From assembly GCA_002778785.1 (NCBI GenBank), contig PEZS01000004.1, forward strand, positions 1-27,263: 27,263 bases of DNA, given 5' to 3'. Below, in pieces: positions 15,543 through 23,456 of the stretch; positions within the stretch are counted from its first letter, which is position 1; every line of letters begins with the position of its first letter. Under the pieces are notes generated by a model. It did no database searches. It had not been told where the DNA came from and worked only from the letters and a program-made list of their open reading frames with translations. The translations under genes and the position numbers were made by a program. Origin of the DNA: Bdellovibrionales bacterium CG10_big_fil_rev_8_21_14_0_10_45_34 (GTDB lineage: Bacteria; Bdellovibrionota; Bdellovibrionia; Bdellovibrionales; 1-14-0-10-45-34).

Positions 15543-17326
15543 TTTCTCTCCTCCCCAAGATAATAGAAATCGGTTGGAGAGACGGCAATTCCAGACGTCA
15601 ATTTTGGGCCGAGTGTCCCCGTATTTCGTACTTTTCGAACAGCGCCCCAAAAGCGAATTGAGTCGTCGGAGCTCTTCGAGTCAGGTATAGATCGCACTAA
15701 AAACAAAATGACATTTTCACTGGCCTCATGGCTGAGATCAAAGCATTTTTCGAGACCGTTTTGCGAGTCTCGGCTTTCACAAAGCTTTTTTCCACCCTCA
15801 AATTTTTTAGTTTCTGCAACAGGAATTTGATCAACACTCAATTGCCAAGTCTCATGCTCCTGAGGGCAAAAATCCTTCGGCGAAGTCAGCGTTTCTCGAA
15901 CCATGACTTTGTTTTCGTTTGGCAAATCAGCATCCCAAAATGAAAGGTCTGAGCCTTGTGCAATTTCAAAGCGGTTCACCCATCCGTCTCCGTCTCTATC
16001 GAGCAAGGCATCTGACAAGACGGGCGAAGATCCACGTATGAGTTCAATAAAGTCGATAATTCCGTCGCTATCAGAATCGAGCCCGTTCGACCCAGCAATG
16101 CGAAGAAGCGCCAGTTCGCAGGAGTTCATGCCAATGGCCATGCCCTTGCACTGTGAAACATCGATACCTTGCAAACAAAAAGGTTCACCCTCGGAATTCA
16201 GTTGAGCCCCGCCCAAATCTAAGCAAAGTTTGTCGAGTATTCCATAGGTTCTAGAATTGGTAGGATCAAAATTAAATTTTTCTTCTACTGAGTCGGGGAT
16301 TCCGTCCATGTCGCTATCCGCCTCGAGGCGGCCCTGATACATTATAGCCGTGAGGTTGATAACAGATAAGGACTCTTTTCGATATCGGGTCGAAAGCGGC
16401 TTATCAGTGATCTCGCAAAAAGTGTTCGCGTCGAGATTTCGAGACGCCTTGACACCGCCAGTGCGTCCACCCTCAGCAAGCATGTTGAGAGTGTCCAGCG
16501 CAGATGCCACTTCAGGGGGCTTAGGGGTAGCGTCCAAGAGTCTGTGGTAGAATATTGGCTGTATGAATGCGCTTTTGCCCTTTCCGATAGCTTGAATAAC
16601 AATATCTTGAGCCTGCTGTTTGAAGCAGTTGTTGTCTATATTTGTAGAGCCTTCCGCTCCGGCCCGCGTGCATACTCCCATAGTTGGGGCGCCATCAGTT
16701 ATAAAGAAAACTTGGTACTGGTTCGCAGATTTCTGACTGTTTTCGCTCACTAAGATGGATCGCAAGCAGTTTAATGCGGATTCGTAATTAGTTTGTTTCA
16801 TCTGCACGATTGGATCTTCAGGGTTTGCCCGAAGCCTCGCAAGATCGGAATCTTGCAGCGCTCCTAACTCTTGTAGTGCGCTGCTAGCTTCTTGTGAACT
16901 ATAGAAGGTTCCGTCGCACCCGTGGCTGTTTGGAGTCGTTATAAGTTTGTCAGAAAAAGAAATGATCTTGTAGTGAGTGTTGGGGCCTGAACAATTTTGA
17001 ATAAACTGGTTGGCTGATTCAAAGCGTGCCTTGGCGAGATCGTTTCCGAGACTTGTATCAAGACCATAGTTTGAACCACTGACAACGTTCTCTCCAATGT
17101 TTGATCGTGACATGTCAAAGACGAACACTACATTTTTCTCTACAAAGGAGGTGGATCTCATTTCTGAACAAAAGTATCCCTCCGCCTTAGACAACGAGGC
17201 TGGCTGGTCGAAAGTTCCCAAGCGCGCCTTAGAGCAATTTTGATGAAGGGCCAAAAGAGCGATCCCTGTGATTACGGGATAGATTAATCTTTCTTTTTTG
17301 GAACTTCTCAAATCAAGTGGTTTCAT
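15539..17326 (-). CDS. von Willebrand A-domain protein with calcium-binding repeats (second paralogue)
   Basis: The 595-residue protein is predicted to be exported. The N-terminal hydrophobic segment ends LLALHQNC, a relaxed lipoprotein box with C31, followed by SKARL. A vWA domain runs from about 63 to 300, with an intact MIDAS metal site: D71-x-S73-x-S75 in VFDMSRS, T179 and D211 in FFITDGAP. Three aspartate-rich thrombospondin type 3-like calcium loops follow: DSDMDGIPDSVEE (about 337-349), DSDSDGIIDFIEL (417-429) and DRDGDGWVNRFEI (443-455). A C-terminal domain of about 130 residues has no recognised family. vWA plus such repeats usually means adhesion or extracellular protein assembly. 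Its ATG directly follows the stop of the first paralogue (TAAATG, with GGAG just upstream). The cysteine-rich gene overlaps its 3' end by four bases. Confidence 0.85.
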   Translation of the reverse strand: MKPLDLRSSKKERLIYPVITGIALLALHQNCSKARLGTFDQPASLSKAEGYFCSEMRSTSFVEKNVVFVFDMSRSNIGENVVSGSNYGLDTSLGNDLAKARFESANQFIQNCSGPNTHYKIISFSDKLITTPNSHGCDGTFYSSQEASSALQELGALQDSDLARLRANPEDPIVQMKQTNYESALNCLRSILVSENSQKSANQYQVFFITDGAPTMGVCTRAGAEGSTNIDNNCFKQQAQDIVIQAIGKGKSAFIQPIFYHRLLDATPKPPEVASALDTLNMLAEGGRTGGVKASRNLDANTFCEITDKPLSTRYRKESLSVINLTAIMYQGRLEADSDMDGIPDSVEEKFNFDPTNSRTYGILDKLCLDLGGAQLNSEGEPFCLQGIDVSQCKGMAIGMNSCELALLRIAGSNGLDSDSDGIIDFIELIRGSSPVLSDALLDRDGDGWVNRFEIAQGSDLSFWDADLPNENKVMVRETLTSPKDFCPQEHETWQLSVDQIPVAETKKFEGGKKLCESRDSQNGLEKCFDLSHEASENVILFLVRSIPDSKSSDDSIRFWGAVRKVRNTGTLGPKLTSGIAVSPTDFYYLGEERK

Positions 17327-19306
17327 TTATTCTCCAGCATTGATACCATCTCTTGCGAATGTCGTCTCAAGCAAGCTTAGATCTACAAGAAAATTGCGGA
17401 TTGACTCCCCCGAAGATGTTTCGTGCCATGAGGTTAGCCATCTAGCTTTAGTAGGATTGTTTATATCAACAACCCGAGCAAACAATCGGACTCGATTTTT
17501 GTTAATAGGTGCGCCGCCAAATGGAAGCTGCATGGGACCTATTAGACTTGTTTCTGACTTCTGACGGTCTCGGTATCTTTTTGGATGTATGGACTCGCCT
17601 CTTAACTTTGCTACAGGAAAGTTTGTAATTTCGATTTGGTAACCTTCAGTCTGAGCAAGCTGTCCGCCCTCATTTGTGAAAAGTTCTCTGCCAAGGAGTT
17701 TTTTGACAAATGAAACCAAAGCCGACCTGTCTATCGATTGGTGATGAGGATACGGAGATGCATTAGAGCCAAAATGAACTACGTTCGAACTGTTGTCTCC
17801 GCTAGTATCAAGCCGTGAGTCGTTCTCATTTAAAAAGAAACCGTAAATTACTTCGAGCCCATCAGGAATAGAGTCTCCGTCTTGGTCGTAGTCGAGAGGG
17901 TTAGACCGAAGTATCATCTCTTCACACTCTGACAATCCATCGGCATCAATATCAATCTCAGAGTCACACTGAAGGGCTTCTGCAGAAAGCAAGCAAATGT
18001 CCCTATACTCAGGTTTGACAGCGATAGAGTCTAAGCAGACGCCATGTCCCAAAGAGTGCGAGTTTAGCGGATCTGTTCCCAACTTAATTTCAGTTTCGTC
18101 ATCTAGACCGTCGCCGTCGGAGTCAACTATAAGTTGGCCGTTGTCGCCGACTCGGTAGTTCACGTTGAGAGCATAGAAAGCAGTCATTTGAAACGACTCA
18201 AAATCCTTTTTCATCAAGAAATTTGGCTTTGTAGGAAAGTCATCACTCACCAAATTTGCGTAGGCGTCTTGCGGGAAAAAACTATTGGCCATCTTAATAA
18301 AATTGTTTTCTGGTTTGTTGCGTTCACTCTCGATGCGATCGGGATGAATCTGCAAGAACGAGAATCTAAGTTGACCTTCCCCGTAAAAGAGAGGGAGTGA
18401 TTTGATCGAATCGATCTTTGAAACAACGACTTCTAGCTCATTGTTTTCTGGTTCTCCCCAGTTTTGTCTCATTTCACTGAGAGCGCTAATACAAATTTGA
18501 GGGCTACAGGTGCCAGACTCGCCCGGCATACATGCAGACGGACAGTTCAATAGATTCATCGTAACTTCAAAGTCCTCTATGGTGGGGCTCGGTACCCCAT
18601 CAGAGACTAAGTAGACTTCGTAGAGTGCGCTATCTAAAGTGCCCTCTTCCTTTAAACTATTCATGTCAAAAAGTGTTTTTTCGATGGCTTTGTCAAGCGC
18701 CTTAGCTGGGACCGATGTTCCCATAAAGGGGTCTGTAATGGGGTTTGTTGAAGACTCTTTGACGCTCATGTTGTGCTGATTTAAAAGCACGTCGATGTAT
18801 CTGAGCGACTCATTAACTGGCAAAAAATAATTGTATTGGCGCAAAGGATAGAAGCTTACATCCCAATTTAAGTCTCGTTGGATCTGCTTGAACCCGCCAG
18901 TGAACGGAAAAATAGCTATTTTCAAATCAATATCTAAACCGTCGGCAATCGCTCGTTCAGTTTCCAAAAGAAGGTTCTTGATAGACTCTAGCCGATGGCC
19001 ATCTCGATCTCGTGCCCATGCAAAATTCTGGCAAGAAGAACCCGGGTTAGATGGGCTTGCACCATCAATATCTGTTGGACATGTACCGTTTACCATCGAA
19101 TGCGACATATCAACTATAAAAACCAATCTTTGAGGGCCTCGGGTCTCTGTTGGTGGCTTGAAATAGCTCGACTTGAGCTCGCTCTTCGTGACCTCACTCC
19201 TGAAGCTTTGCGCCAGACGAACCTTCGAACAATTCGAGGCAAGCACTATCGAGTAAAAAACCAGCAACCATGCTAATAATAGTCCACTTGATTTTTTCAA
19301 ATTCAA
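17327..19306 (-). CDS. von Willebrand A-domain protein with calcium-binding repeats (first paralogue)
   Basis: The protein has 659 residues and the same layout as the next gene. The N-terminal hydrophobic segment ends VLASNC (C26, relaxed lipoprotein box), followed by SKVRL. The vWA domain spans about 58-385, with a complete MIDAS: D66-x-S68-x-S70 in FIVDMSHSM, T197 in GTSVPAK and D236 in YLVSDGVPSP. Aspartate-rich calcium loops occur at about 395-407 (DSDGDGLDDETEI), 451-463 (DIDADGLSECEEM) and 474-486 (DQDGDSIPDGLEV). A unique C-terminal domain follows. The start is TTG at 19306 with GGAG upstream. It is the first gene of a three-gene coupled operon that runs against both flanking flagellin genes. 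The two paralogues share order of domains and spacing but are diverged in sequence, so the duplication is old. Surface adhesion is the likely role, by inference. Confidence 0.85.
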   Translation of the reverse strand: MNLKKSSGLLLAWLLVFYSIVLASNCSKVRLAQSFRSEVTKSELKSSYFKPPTETRGPQRLVFIVDMSHSMVNGTCPTDIDGASPSNPGSSCQNFAWARDRDGHRLESIKNLLLETERAIADGLDIDLKIAIFPFTGGFKQIQRDLNWDVSFYPLRQYNYFLPVNESLRYIDVLLNQHNMSVKESSTNPITDPFMGTSVPAKALDKAIEKTLFDMNSLKEEGTLDSALYEVYLVSDGVPSPTIEDFEVTMNLLNCPSACMPGESGTCSPQICISALSEMRQNWGEPENNELEVVVSKIDSIKSLPLFYGEGQLRFSFLQIHPDRIESERNKPENNFIKMANSFFPQDAYANLVSDDFPTKPNFLMKKDFESFQMTAFYALNVNYRVGDNGQLIVDSDGDGLDDETEIKLGTDPLNSHSLGHGVCLDSIAVKPEYRDICLLSAEALQCDSEIDIDADGLSECEEMILRSNPLDYDQDGDSIPDGLEVIYGFFLNENDSRLDTSGDNSSNVVHFGSNASPYPHHQSIDRSALVSFVKKLLGRELFTNEGGQLAQTEGYQIEITNFPVAKLRGESIHPKRYRDRQKSETSLIGPMQLPFGGAPINKNRVRLFARVVDINNPTKARWLTSWHETSSGESIRNFLVDLSLLETTFARDGINAGE

Positions 19307-19734
19307 ATCGTCTCCAATGCGCCCATGTATTCACTCAAGTCTACACGGAAGATTAAATGCTCGTGAAACAGTATCTCTTATTGAATCGGCAGATTTGACA
19401 CGCGTCTTAAGTCGAGATTAGCTTTTCAAGTGTCTATTTAAGCAGAGGTTTTTCAAAGCCACTTGGGTCGCTTTTTTCTATAACATTTAGTCATGTGACT
19501 AATCCTTAAGCAGGCGACATCTGGAGCGAGTGTGTTAGTGCCTTCGTCTAGTTTTTCCGTTGAGGTCTCAAAATGAAATGATTCAATCCGATACGTTTCA
19601 TGGAGAGACAGTTGTCGCTGAGGTCCAAGAAGGACCATAGCGATACCTAGTAAAAAAACGAAGTGCAGAATGCGCTTCAATGCTAACGGACGGCACAAAT
19701 CAGGGAGGATTTGCCATGCAAGGAGGATAGAGAA
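19307..19734. other. Divergent intergenic region between vWA operon and flagellin 2
   Basis: About 430 bases that must hold the promoter of the minus-strand vWA operon and of flagellin 2. A minus-strand ORF of 81 codons (19453-19698) has a signal-like hydrophobic start (LHFVFLLGIAMVLLG) but only a TTG start without a ribosome-binding site, and it overlaps the candidate flagellin promoter; I treat it as doubtful. Two purine-rich ribosome-binding-like sequences precede flagellin 2 (AGGGAGGA at 19702-19709 and AAGGAGG at 19720-19726). Confidence 0.4.
19568..19594 (+). promoter_or_regulatory. Candidate sigma-28-type promoter for flagellin 2
   Basis: TCAA at 19568-19571, exactly 15 bases, then TCCGATAC at 19587-19594. 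It matches three of four and six of eight positions of TAAA-N15-GCCGATAA. The implied leader of about 135 bases is long, so confidence is moderate. Confidence 0.4.
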
Positions 19735-20568
19735 ATGGGATTGCGCATTTCAACCAATGTCGCGTCGCTCAACGCACAGAGAAACTTAAGAAACTCTGAT
19801 CAACTTATGAAGACATCGATGGCTCGATTGAGCTCTGGCTATCGAATCAACCAAGCTGCAGACGACGCAGCGGGATTGGCAATCAGTGAAAATCTGAAAG
19901 CACAAATCCGTGGTCTCAAGCAAGCTTCAAGAAACGCACAAGACGGAATTTCGCTCGTGCAGGTTGCCGAGGGTGGTCTCAACGAAATCAGTTCGATGAT
20001 CATTCGCCTAAGGGAACTCGCCGTACAGGCAGCTTCTGATACTATTGGCGACACCGAACGAAAATTCATCGATGTCGAGTATCAACAACTCAAATCAGAA
20101 ATTCAGCGTATTGCAGAAGTGACCACCTACAATGGCACCGATCTTCTCAATGGTACTGGCAGTATCATCGATATACAGATCGGAACTCACAATGATCCTT
20201 TCAAAGACAGAATATCTTTTAATGCAGGCGCAGCAAATTCCAGTTTGCTAGCACTGGGTTTAACCAGTGAATCGGTTGGTACCAAAGAAGGTGCGCAAAA
20301 AAGTTTGACGACCGCAGACGATGCCATTGTTTCTGTGAACGCGATACGAGCTAACTTTGGTGCGCTACAGAACCGACTTAATTCGACGATCAACAACTTG
20401 GCAATCGCGGATGAGAACTTTTCAGCAGCAAACAGTCGAATACGAGACACTGATGTCGCCGCTGAGACAGCCGAGCTAACAAGAAATTCTATCTTGCAGC
20501 AAGCGGGAATTTCAGTCCTGCAGCAAGCTAACTCAATGCAGTCTGCAGCACTCAAACTACTCGGTTAA
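19735..20568 (+). CDS. Flagellin 2
   Basis: Second filament subunit, 277 residues from the ATG at 19735 that directly follows AAGGAGG; an in-frame TTG at 19711 would add eight residues, but the paralogue starts at the equivalent MGLRI. The N-terminal region (MGLRISTNVASLNAQRNLRN, then LSSGYRINQAADDAAGLAIS) and the stretch up to about residue 100 are almost identical to flagellin 1. The centre differs (for example IDIQIGTHNDPFKDRISF against LDFQVGTRNDPAIDRITF), and the C-terminus ends SAALKLLG, a few residues shorter. It lacks a D2/D3 insertion. Distinct promoters and leaders for the two copies suggest different expression levels or positions along the filament, as known for multi-flagellin bacteria. 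Confidence 0.97.
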   Translation: MGLRISTNVASLNAQRNLRNSDQLMKTSMARLSSGYRINQAADDAAGLAISENLKAQIRGLKQASRNAQDGISLVQVAEGGLNEISSMIIRLRELAVQAASDTIGDTERKFIDVEYQQLKSEIQRIAEVTTYNGTDLLNGTGSIIDIQIGTHNDPFKDRISFNAGAANSSLLALGLTSESVGTKEGAQKSLTTADDAIVSVNAIRANFGALQNRLNSTINNLAIADENFSAANSRIRDTDVAAETAELTRNSILQQAGISVLQQANSMQSAALKLLG

Positions 20569-20581
20569 TAAGGTTATCGAC

Positions 20582-20602
20582 TACCGCTTGCACAAAGCGG
20601 TA
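20582..20602 (+). terminator. Hairpin after flagellin 2
   Basis: TACCGCTT and AAGCGGTA form a perfect eight-base stem with a GCACA loop 13 bases after the stop codon. No T-run follows (AAATTG), so it may be a processing or stability element or an imperfect terminator. Confidence 0.45.
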
Positions 20603-20676
20603 AAATTGATGCCAACCGTATATTTGAATTTAAAGAACTTGATTTGAACTAAAAAACTTTGAATTTCGGGGGAAAA

Positions 20677-20766
20677 ATGAAACAGCTAATTCAAGAGTGG
20701 ACTTACACAAGTTTTGCGATAGCGGTAGGGATTGCTGGCCTTTTTATGACCGCCGGCCTTGTCTAA
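20677..20766 (+). CDS. 29-residue predicted membrane peptide
   Basis: A short ORF beginning MKQLIQEWTYTSFAIAVGIA and ending GLFMTAGLV. A short polar head is followed by one hydrophobic helix of about 18 residues. GGGGG (20668-20672) stands four bases before the ATG. It follows flagellin 2 on the same strand by about 110 bp and ends immediately before the palindromic repeat cluster. Single-helix peptides of this type often modulate larger membrane complexes, but nothing in the sequence names a partner. The good spacing of the purine-rich site and the clean hydrophobic pattern argue for expression; chance cannot be excluded at this length. Confidence 0.45.
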   Translation: MKQLIQEWTYTSFAIAVGIAGLFMTAGLV

Positions 20767-20894
20767 GAAAAACACGCATCTTGCGTCGTGGATACGCTCA
20801 TGCTCCTCCTCAATAGAACTGCGGCGTAGGCACGGCTACGCCTCGTTCATTTCGTCGTGCGCTGAGCGCCCCACTCGCAATCTGCGTGTTTTTC
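20767..20894. repeat. Long imperfect palindrome A (128 bp)
   Basis: The outer arms are GAAAAACACGCATCTTGCG (20767-20785) and CGCAATCTGCGTGTTTTTC (20876-20894), complementary at 17 of 19 positions. The core is a perfect hairpin GGCGTAG-GCACGG-CTACGCC (20823-20842). The stretches between are partly complementary as well (GTGG, CGCTCA and AAT-GAAC blocks), so the whole unit can fold as one bulged stem. It begins at the base after the stop codon of the 29-residue peptide. It carries no ORF of its own. It looks like a non-coding mobile or structured repeat. Confidence 0.7.
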
Positions 20895-20938
20895 AGAAAT
20901 CTGGAGCATCTTGCGTCGTGGATACGCTCATGCTCCTC
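20776..20938. repeat. 33-bp direct repeat, two perfect copies
   Basis: The sequence starting GCATCTTGCGTCGTGGATAC and ending GCTCATGCTCCTC occurs identically at 20776-20808 and 20906-20938, 130 bp apart. The first copy is part of the left arm of palindrome A; the second leads into palindrome B. A further 21-bp relative of the following bases (TGCTCCTCTACAT then AATCGAG) appears at 20931-20951 and 21095-21115 with one mismatch. Confidence 0.9.
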
Positions 20939-20943
20939 TACAT

Positions 20944-21061
20944 GAATCGAGTCGTGAAAAGTTCTTCAAATACTCAGACATACGTTCGGCAGCAGCGCTC
21001 GCGTTAACGAGCGCCGCACCGAGCCGAACTCGCATTTGAAGCCCTTTTCACTCATTGATTC
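20944..21061. repeat. Long imperfect palindrome B (118 bp) with nested stems
   Basis: Paired blocks from outside in: GAATC (20944) with GATTC (21057); GTGAAAAG (20954) with CTTTTCAC (21044); CTTCAAAT (20964) with ATTTGAAG (21034); GTTCGGC (20984) with GCCGAAC (21023); and GCGCTCG (20995) with CGAGCGC (21008) around CGTTAA. All listed blocks are perfect; the bulges between them are 2-14 bases. The element resembles a REP/MITE-type structured repeat. It is not an integron attC site, since the GTT/AAC boxes point the wrong way. Confidence 0.8.
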
Positions 21062-21125
21062 AGTTTTTCAAAGCTTAGATTCTAAATGAGAACTTGCTCC
21101 TCTACATAAATCGAGGATTGAAAGC

Positions 21126-21707
21126 TTATTTGTAGCGGGTAGCAAAACCTCTTTGGCCTTTATTCTTAATAAATTGCTCTTGTAGCAACGGCCCATAATC
21201 AAGAATGTCATGTACCATGCAGTCCACCCGCAGACGCAAAGTAGAACTGAGGAGAGTTTCTCGGGCTTCGTCAAAATCACTCTCGGTAACGCTCACTCCA
21301 TAGGGCAAACTCCATCCGTAGCACTGCCGCACAGCCGTTCTCATTTGATCAATGACCGTAAGTCCTTTCTCGTGAGAGGAGACCACATATCCAAAAAGCT
21401 TTCCGGCAAATTCTTGCCAATAGTAATCCATCCAGTTTTTTACCGAACCTGCCATACTGCCGTGGTAATCAGGAGTCGCAACAACAACAGAGTGACTACT
21501 CACCAAGGCCTCGTCGTAGTCCTTAAGGACAAGGGGCCGCGATGCCTTTACTTTGAAGATCGGCAAATCGATCAAAGAAAGATCCAAGGTAACAACTTCA
21601 GTGCCTGCCTCATTCAAGGCTTTTTCAATCATTTTTAGAGTAGATTTTGTTACCGAAGGTTCAGTCGTTGATCCGGCAAGTAAGAAGACTTTTTTAGCCT
21701 CTTGCAT
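21126..21707 (-). CDS. NADPH-dependent FMN reductase family protein
   Basis: The 193-residue flavodoxin-fold oxidoreductase starts KKVFLLAGSTTEPSVTKST, the phosphate-binding loop for FMN. The central motif TPDYHGSMAGSVKNWMD (78-94) is the family hallmark (chromate, azo or quinone reductases and ArsH relatives). Length fits the family (about 180-200). The C-terminal extension of about 30 residues is Lys/Arg-rich. AGGAG precedes the ATG. A 14-bp perfect palindrome lies about 75 bp upstream in the likely promoter. It probably reduces quinones or similar electrophiles with NADPH; the substrate cannot be decided. The 3' end abuts a partial copy of the direct repeat at 21095-21115. Confidence 0.88.
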   Translation of the reverse strand: MQEAKKVFLLAGSTTEPSVTKSTLKMIEKALNEAGTEVVTLDLSLIDLPIFKVKASRPLVLKDYDEALVSSHSVVVATPDYHGSMAGSVKNWMDYYWQEFAGKLFGYVVSSHEKGLTVIDQMRTAVRQCYGWSLPYGVSVTESDFDEARETLLSSTLRLRVDCMVHDILDYGPLLQEQFIKNKGQRGFATRYK

Positions 21708-21781
21708 TCATTTCTCCTCAGTGAATACTCCATGAAAGCGTTTTTCATCTAAAATATAAGTTCTGTTTTTGACACATTAAA

Positions 21782-21795
21782 ATTGATTAATCAAT
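21782..21795. promoter_or_regulatory. Perfect 14-bp palindrome upstream of the FMN reductase
   Basis: ATTGATTAATCAAT. Read on the minus strand, a possible -35 TTAATG and -10 TATATT with a 16-base spacer follow it, so it could be an operator for a dimeric repressor. An AT-rich 14-mer palindrome is expected about once in a window this size by chance. Confidence 0.35.
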
Positions 21796-21863
21796 GAGTG
21801 CCTCGGCGAATACCGCTGGATTTCCGTTTGTGAGGGAATTGCATCCTGGGCCCGTCGCTAAAG

Positions 21864-21901
21864 CGCCTTATTGTTTGCATTGTAACCAAAGCTCTAAGGC
21901 G
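21864..21901 (-). terminator. Possible hairpin downstream of the 513-residue membrane protein gene
   Basis: CGCCTTA (21864-21870) pairs with TAAGGCG (21895-21901) across a 24-base loop, 14 bases beyond the stop codon. The large loop and missing T-run make it tentative. Confidence 0.3.
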
Positions 21902-21914
21902 TTGCGATCAATTG

Positions 21915-23456
21915 TCAGCCACCAAACAGTGAACAGAACTTTGAGGCTTGAGGTGGTTTTAGGTCGAGCGTTTCGGCCTTCCCAACCCGACGCCTTAGAT
22001 TTTGGCTGACTTTCTGCGACCACGCAGCGAGCTTGCTTTCAAAGCGTTTTGACCACTCATCGACGACTTCTAATTTTGCAATCTTTTCTTTGTTGCGCTC
22101 CACGTAGTCTTTGTTGAGGAGTTTACTTGAAACCACAACTCCTCCAACAAAAAAGAAGATTCGCACGCTCAAACGAAGTATTAGCTCCGCAAAACCTGCC
22201 CCGGAGCTGTCCTGAGGAACATAAAACTGGCTCGCAAAGTCGGAAGTGCCAACAATCGAACCATTTACTGAATCTATGGCAGAATGAGTCTCTCGTGACA
22301 TGGGACGCGCAAAAAATCCATTGGGATCGCGGCCCTCTCGAATAGCTCTTTGGTAGTTCTCAGATATCTCATCAAGGCGCGCTCTTAAGTAATTTCGTGG
22401 TGCATTTGAGATAACGCTAGTCGAAACCTTGATCAAGAGGGTTGATAGAGCAATGCCGCTAAAAAGGCCAAAGTCATCGCGATAAAAATTTGAGAACATT
22501 TGAGTGGCGGCGGCGAAAGGCAACCCAATAAAAAATTGCACAACCACGCAGCCTAAAACGCCAAGCCAGGTGTTCAGCTTTTGTATCTTCTTTGCGTTTT
22601 TCGAATCGATTTGCTCGATCGGGGTAAAAGGATCTTGGTGGGCTCGATAGGCCTTTTCGAAAAGCTCAGATCCCAGCTGTTTTCCAGCATACAATGTTTT
22701 TGAGACTGTCCACCTGGTACCCGTATACACCCAGCGTGAATAGCGATTAATCTTAAGCACGAGATTTTTTACAACCGCTGCATCAACAAGTAGCCCTAGA
22801 GAGAATCCGGTCATCATCATGGCAAGATCGGGGCTGTCGAGATTGGCATATACCACAATCGAATAGGCCACAATTTTTGAGCCATACCCATAGAAGATAA
22901 AAAATCTGTTTAGAAGGTTTGCTTTTCCATCTCTGATCGATGGATCGTACGGATTCAAAAAAGTATTGGCAGCCGTGTAAGGTTCGCTCTCTGACGAAGC
23001 GAGGCTGGATTTTTTATTTTGATTAAGAAGACTTTCTTGAAGGTCTAATGCGGTGCCGGGTTTGGCGCCAACCAGTAAATCAACTTGATGAACTTCCTCA
23101 ACTCTAAGTTGTCGAACGGTCTCTTCGGCATAGCGCTCCAGGGAGCACGGCCCAGTAGGATCTGCACAAGAGGCCACCACCACGTACTTGGCTTCTTCCG
23201 GTGTATCTGGAGCATCTGTTTCTAGAGCATTCGAAATACTTTCTGGGTTCAAATTAAGCGAATCAAATGGCGCAAAAACTTGTAGGTCTATTCCTGCGTG
23301 AGGGAGTGGGGATGACTGACTCAACTGTAACTTTGTTGGCTCCGGCGGGGAGGTATTTGCATAGGCAGCGGGTGTGAAAACTAATTGTAGTGTAAGCAAG
23401 CCGCAAATAACAGATTTCAGCCTGACGTGGCTGTGCCTGATGGTGATTCCCCTCAT
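21915..23456 (-). CDS. Exported multi-pass membrane protein of unknown family
   Basis: The protein has 513 residues. A signal peptide (about 1-33, ending AAYANTS) is followed by a soluble segment (about 35-180) that includes VVVASCADPTGPCSLERYAE. Then come five or so hydrophobic segments, for example GSKIVAYSIVVYA, MMMTGFSLGLLVDAAVV, WLGVLGCVVVQFFIGLPFA, SGIALSTLLIKVSTSVI and LSVRIFFFVGGVVVS. The last 60 residues are basic and helical. GGGGGAATAG precedes the ATG. I recognise no family. A periplasmic N-terminal domain before an inner-membrane core is the simplest topology. It stands alone between the FMN reductase gene (207 bp downstream) and the long non-coding stretch upstream. Confidence 0.7.
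   Translation of the reverse strand: MRGITIRHSHVRLKSVICGLLTLQLVFTPAAYANTSPPEPTKLQLSQSSPLPHAGIDLQVFAPFDSLNLNPESISNALETDAPDTPEEAKYVVVASCADPTGPCSLERYAEETVRQLRVEEVHQVDLLVGAKPGTALDLQESLLNQNKKSSLASSESEPYTAANTFLNPYDPSIRDGKANLLNRFFIFYGYGSKIVAYSIVVYANLDSPDLAMMMTGFSLGLLVDAAVVKNLVLKINRYSRWVYTGTRWTVSKTLYAGKQLGSELFEKAYRAHQDPFTPIEQIDSKNAKKIQKLNTWLGVLGCVVVQFFIGLPFAAATQMFSNFYRDDFGLFSGIALSTLLIKVSTSVISNAPRNYLRARLDEISENYQRAIREGRDPNGFFARPMSRETHSAIDSVNGSIVGTSDFASQFYVPQDSSGAGFAELILRLSVRIFFFVGGVVVSSKLLNKDYVERNKEKIAKLEVVDEWSKRFESKLAAWSQKVSQNLRRRVGKAETLDLKPPQASKFCSLFGG

Noticed and set aside
19453-19698. 81-codon minus-strand ORF with a hydrophobic start
   Set aside because: TTG start without ribosome-binding site; it overlaps the likely flagellin 2 promoter and leader. 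Kept only as a doubtful note.
20984-21029. Integron attC-like site in palindrome B
   Set aside because: The GTTCGGC/GCCGAAC boxes are inverted relative to attC core boxes, do not fit GTTRRRY, and no integrase or cassette array is present.
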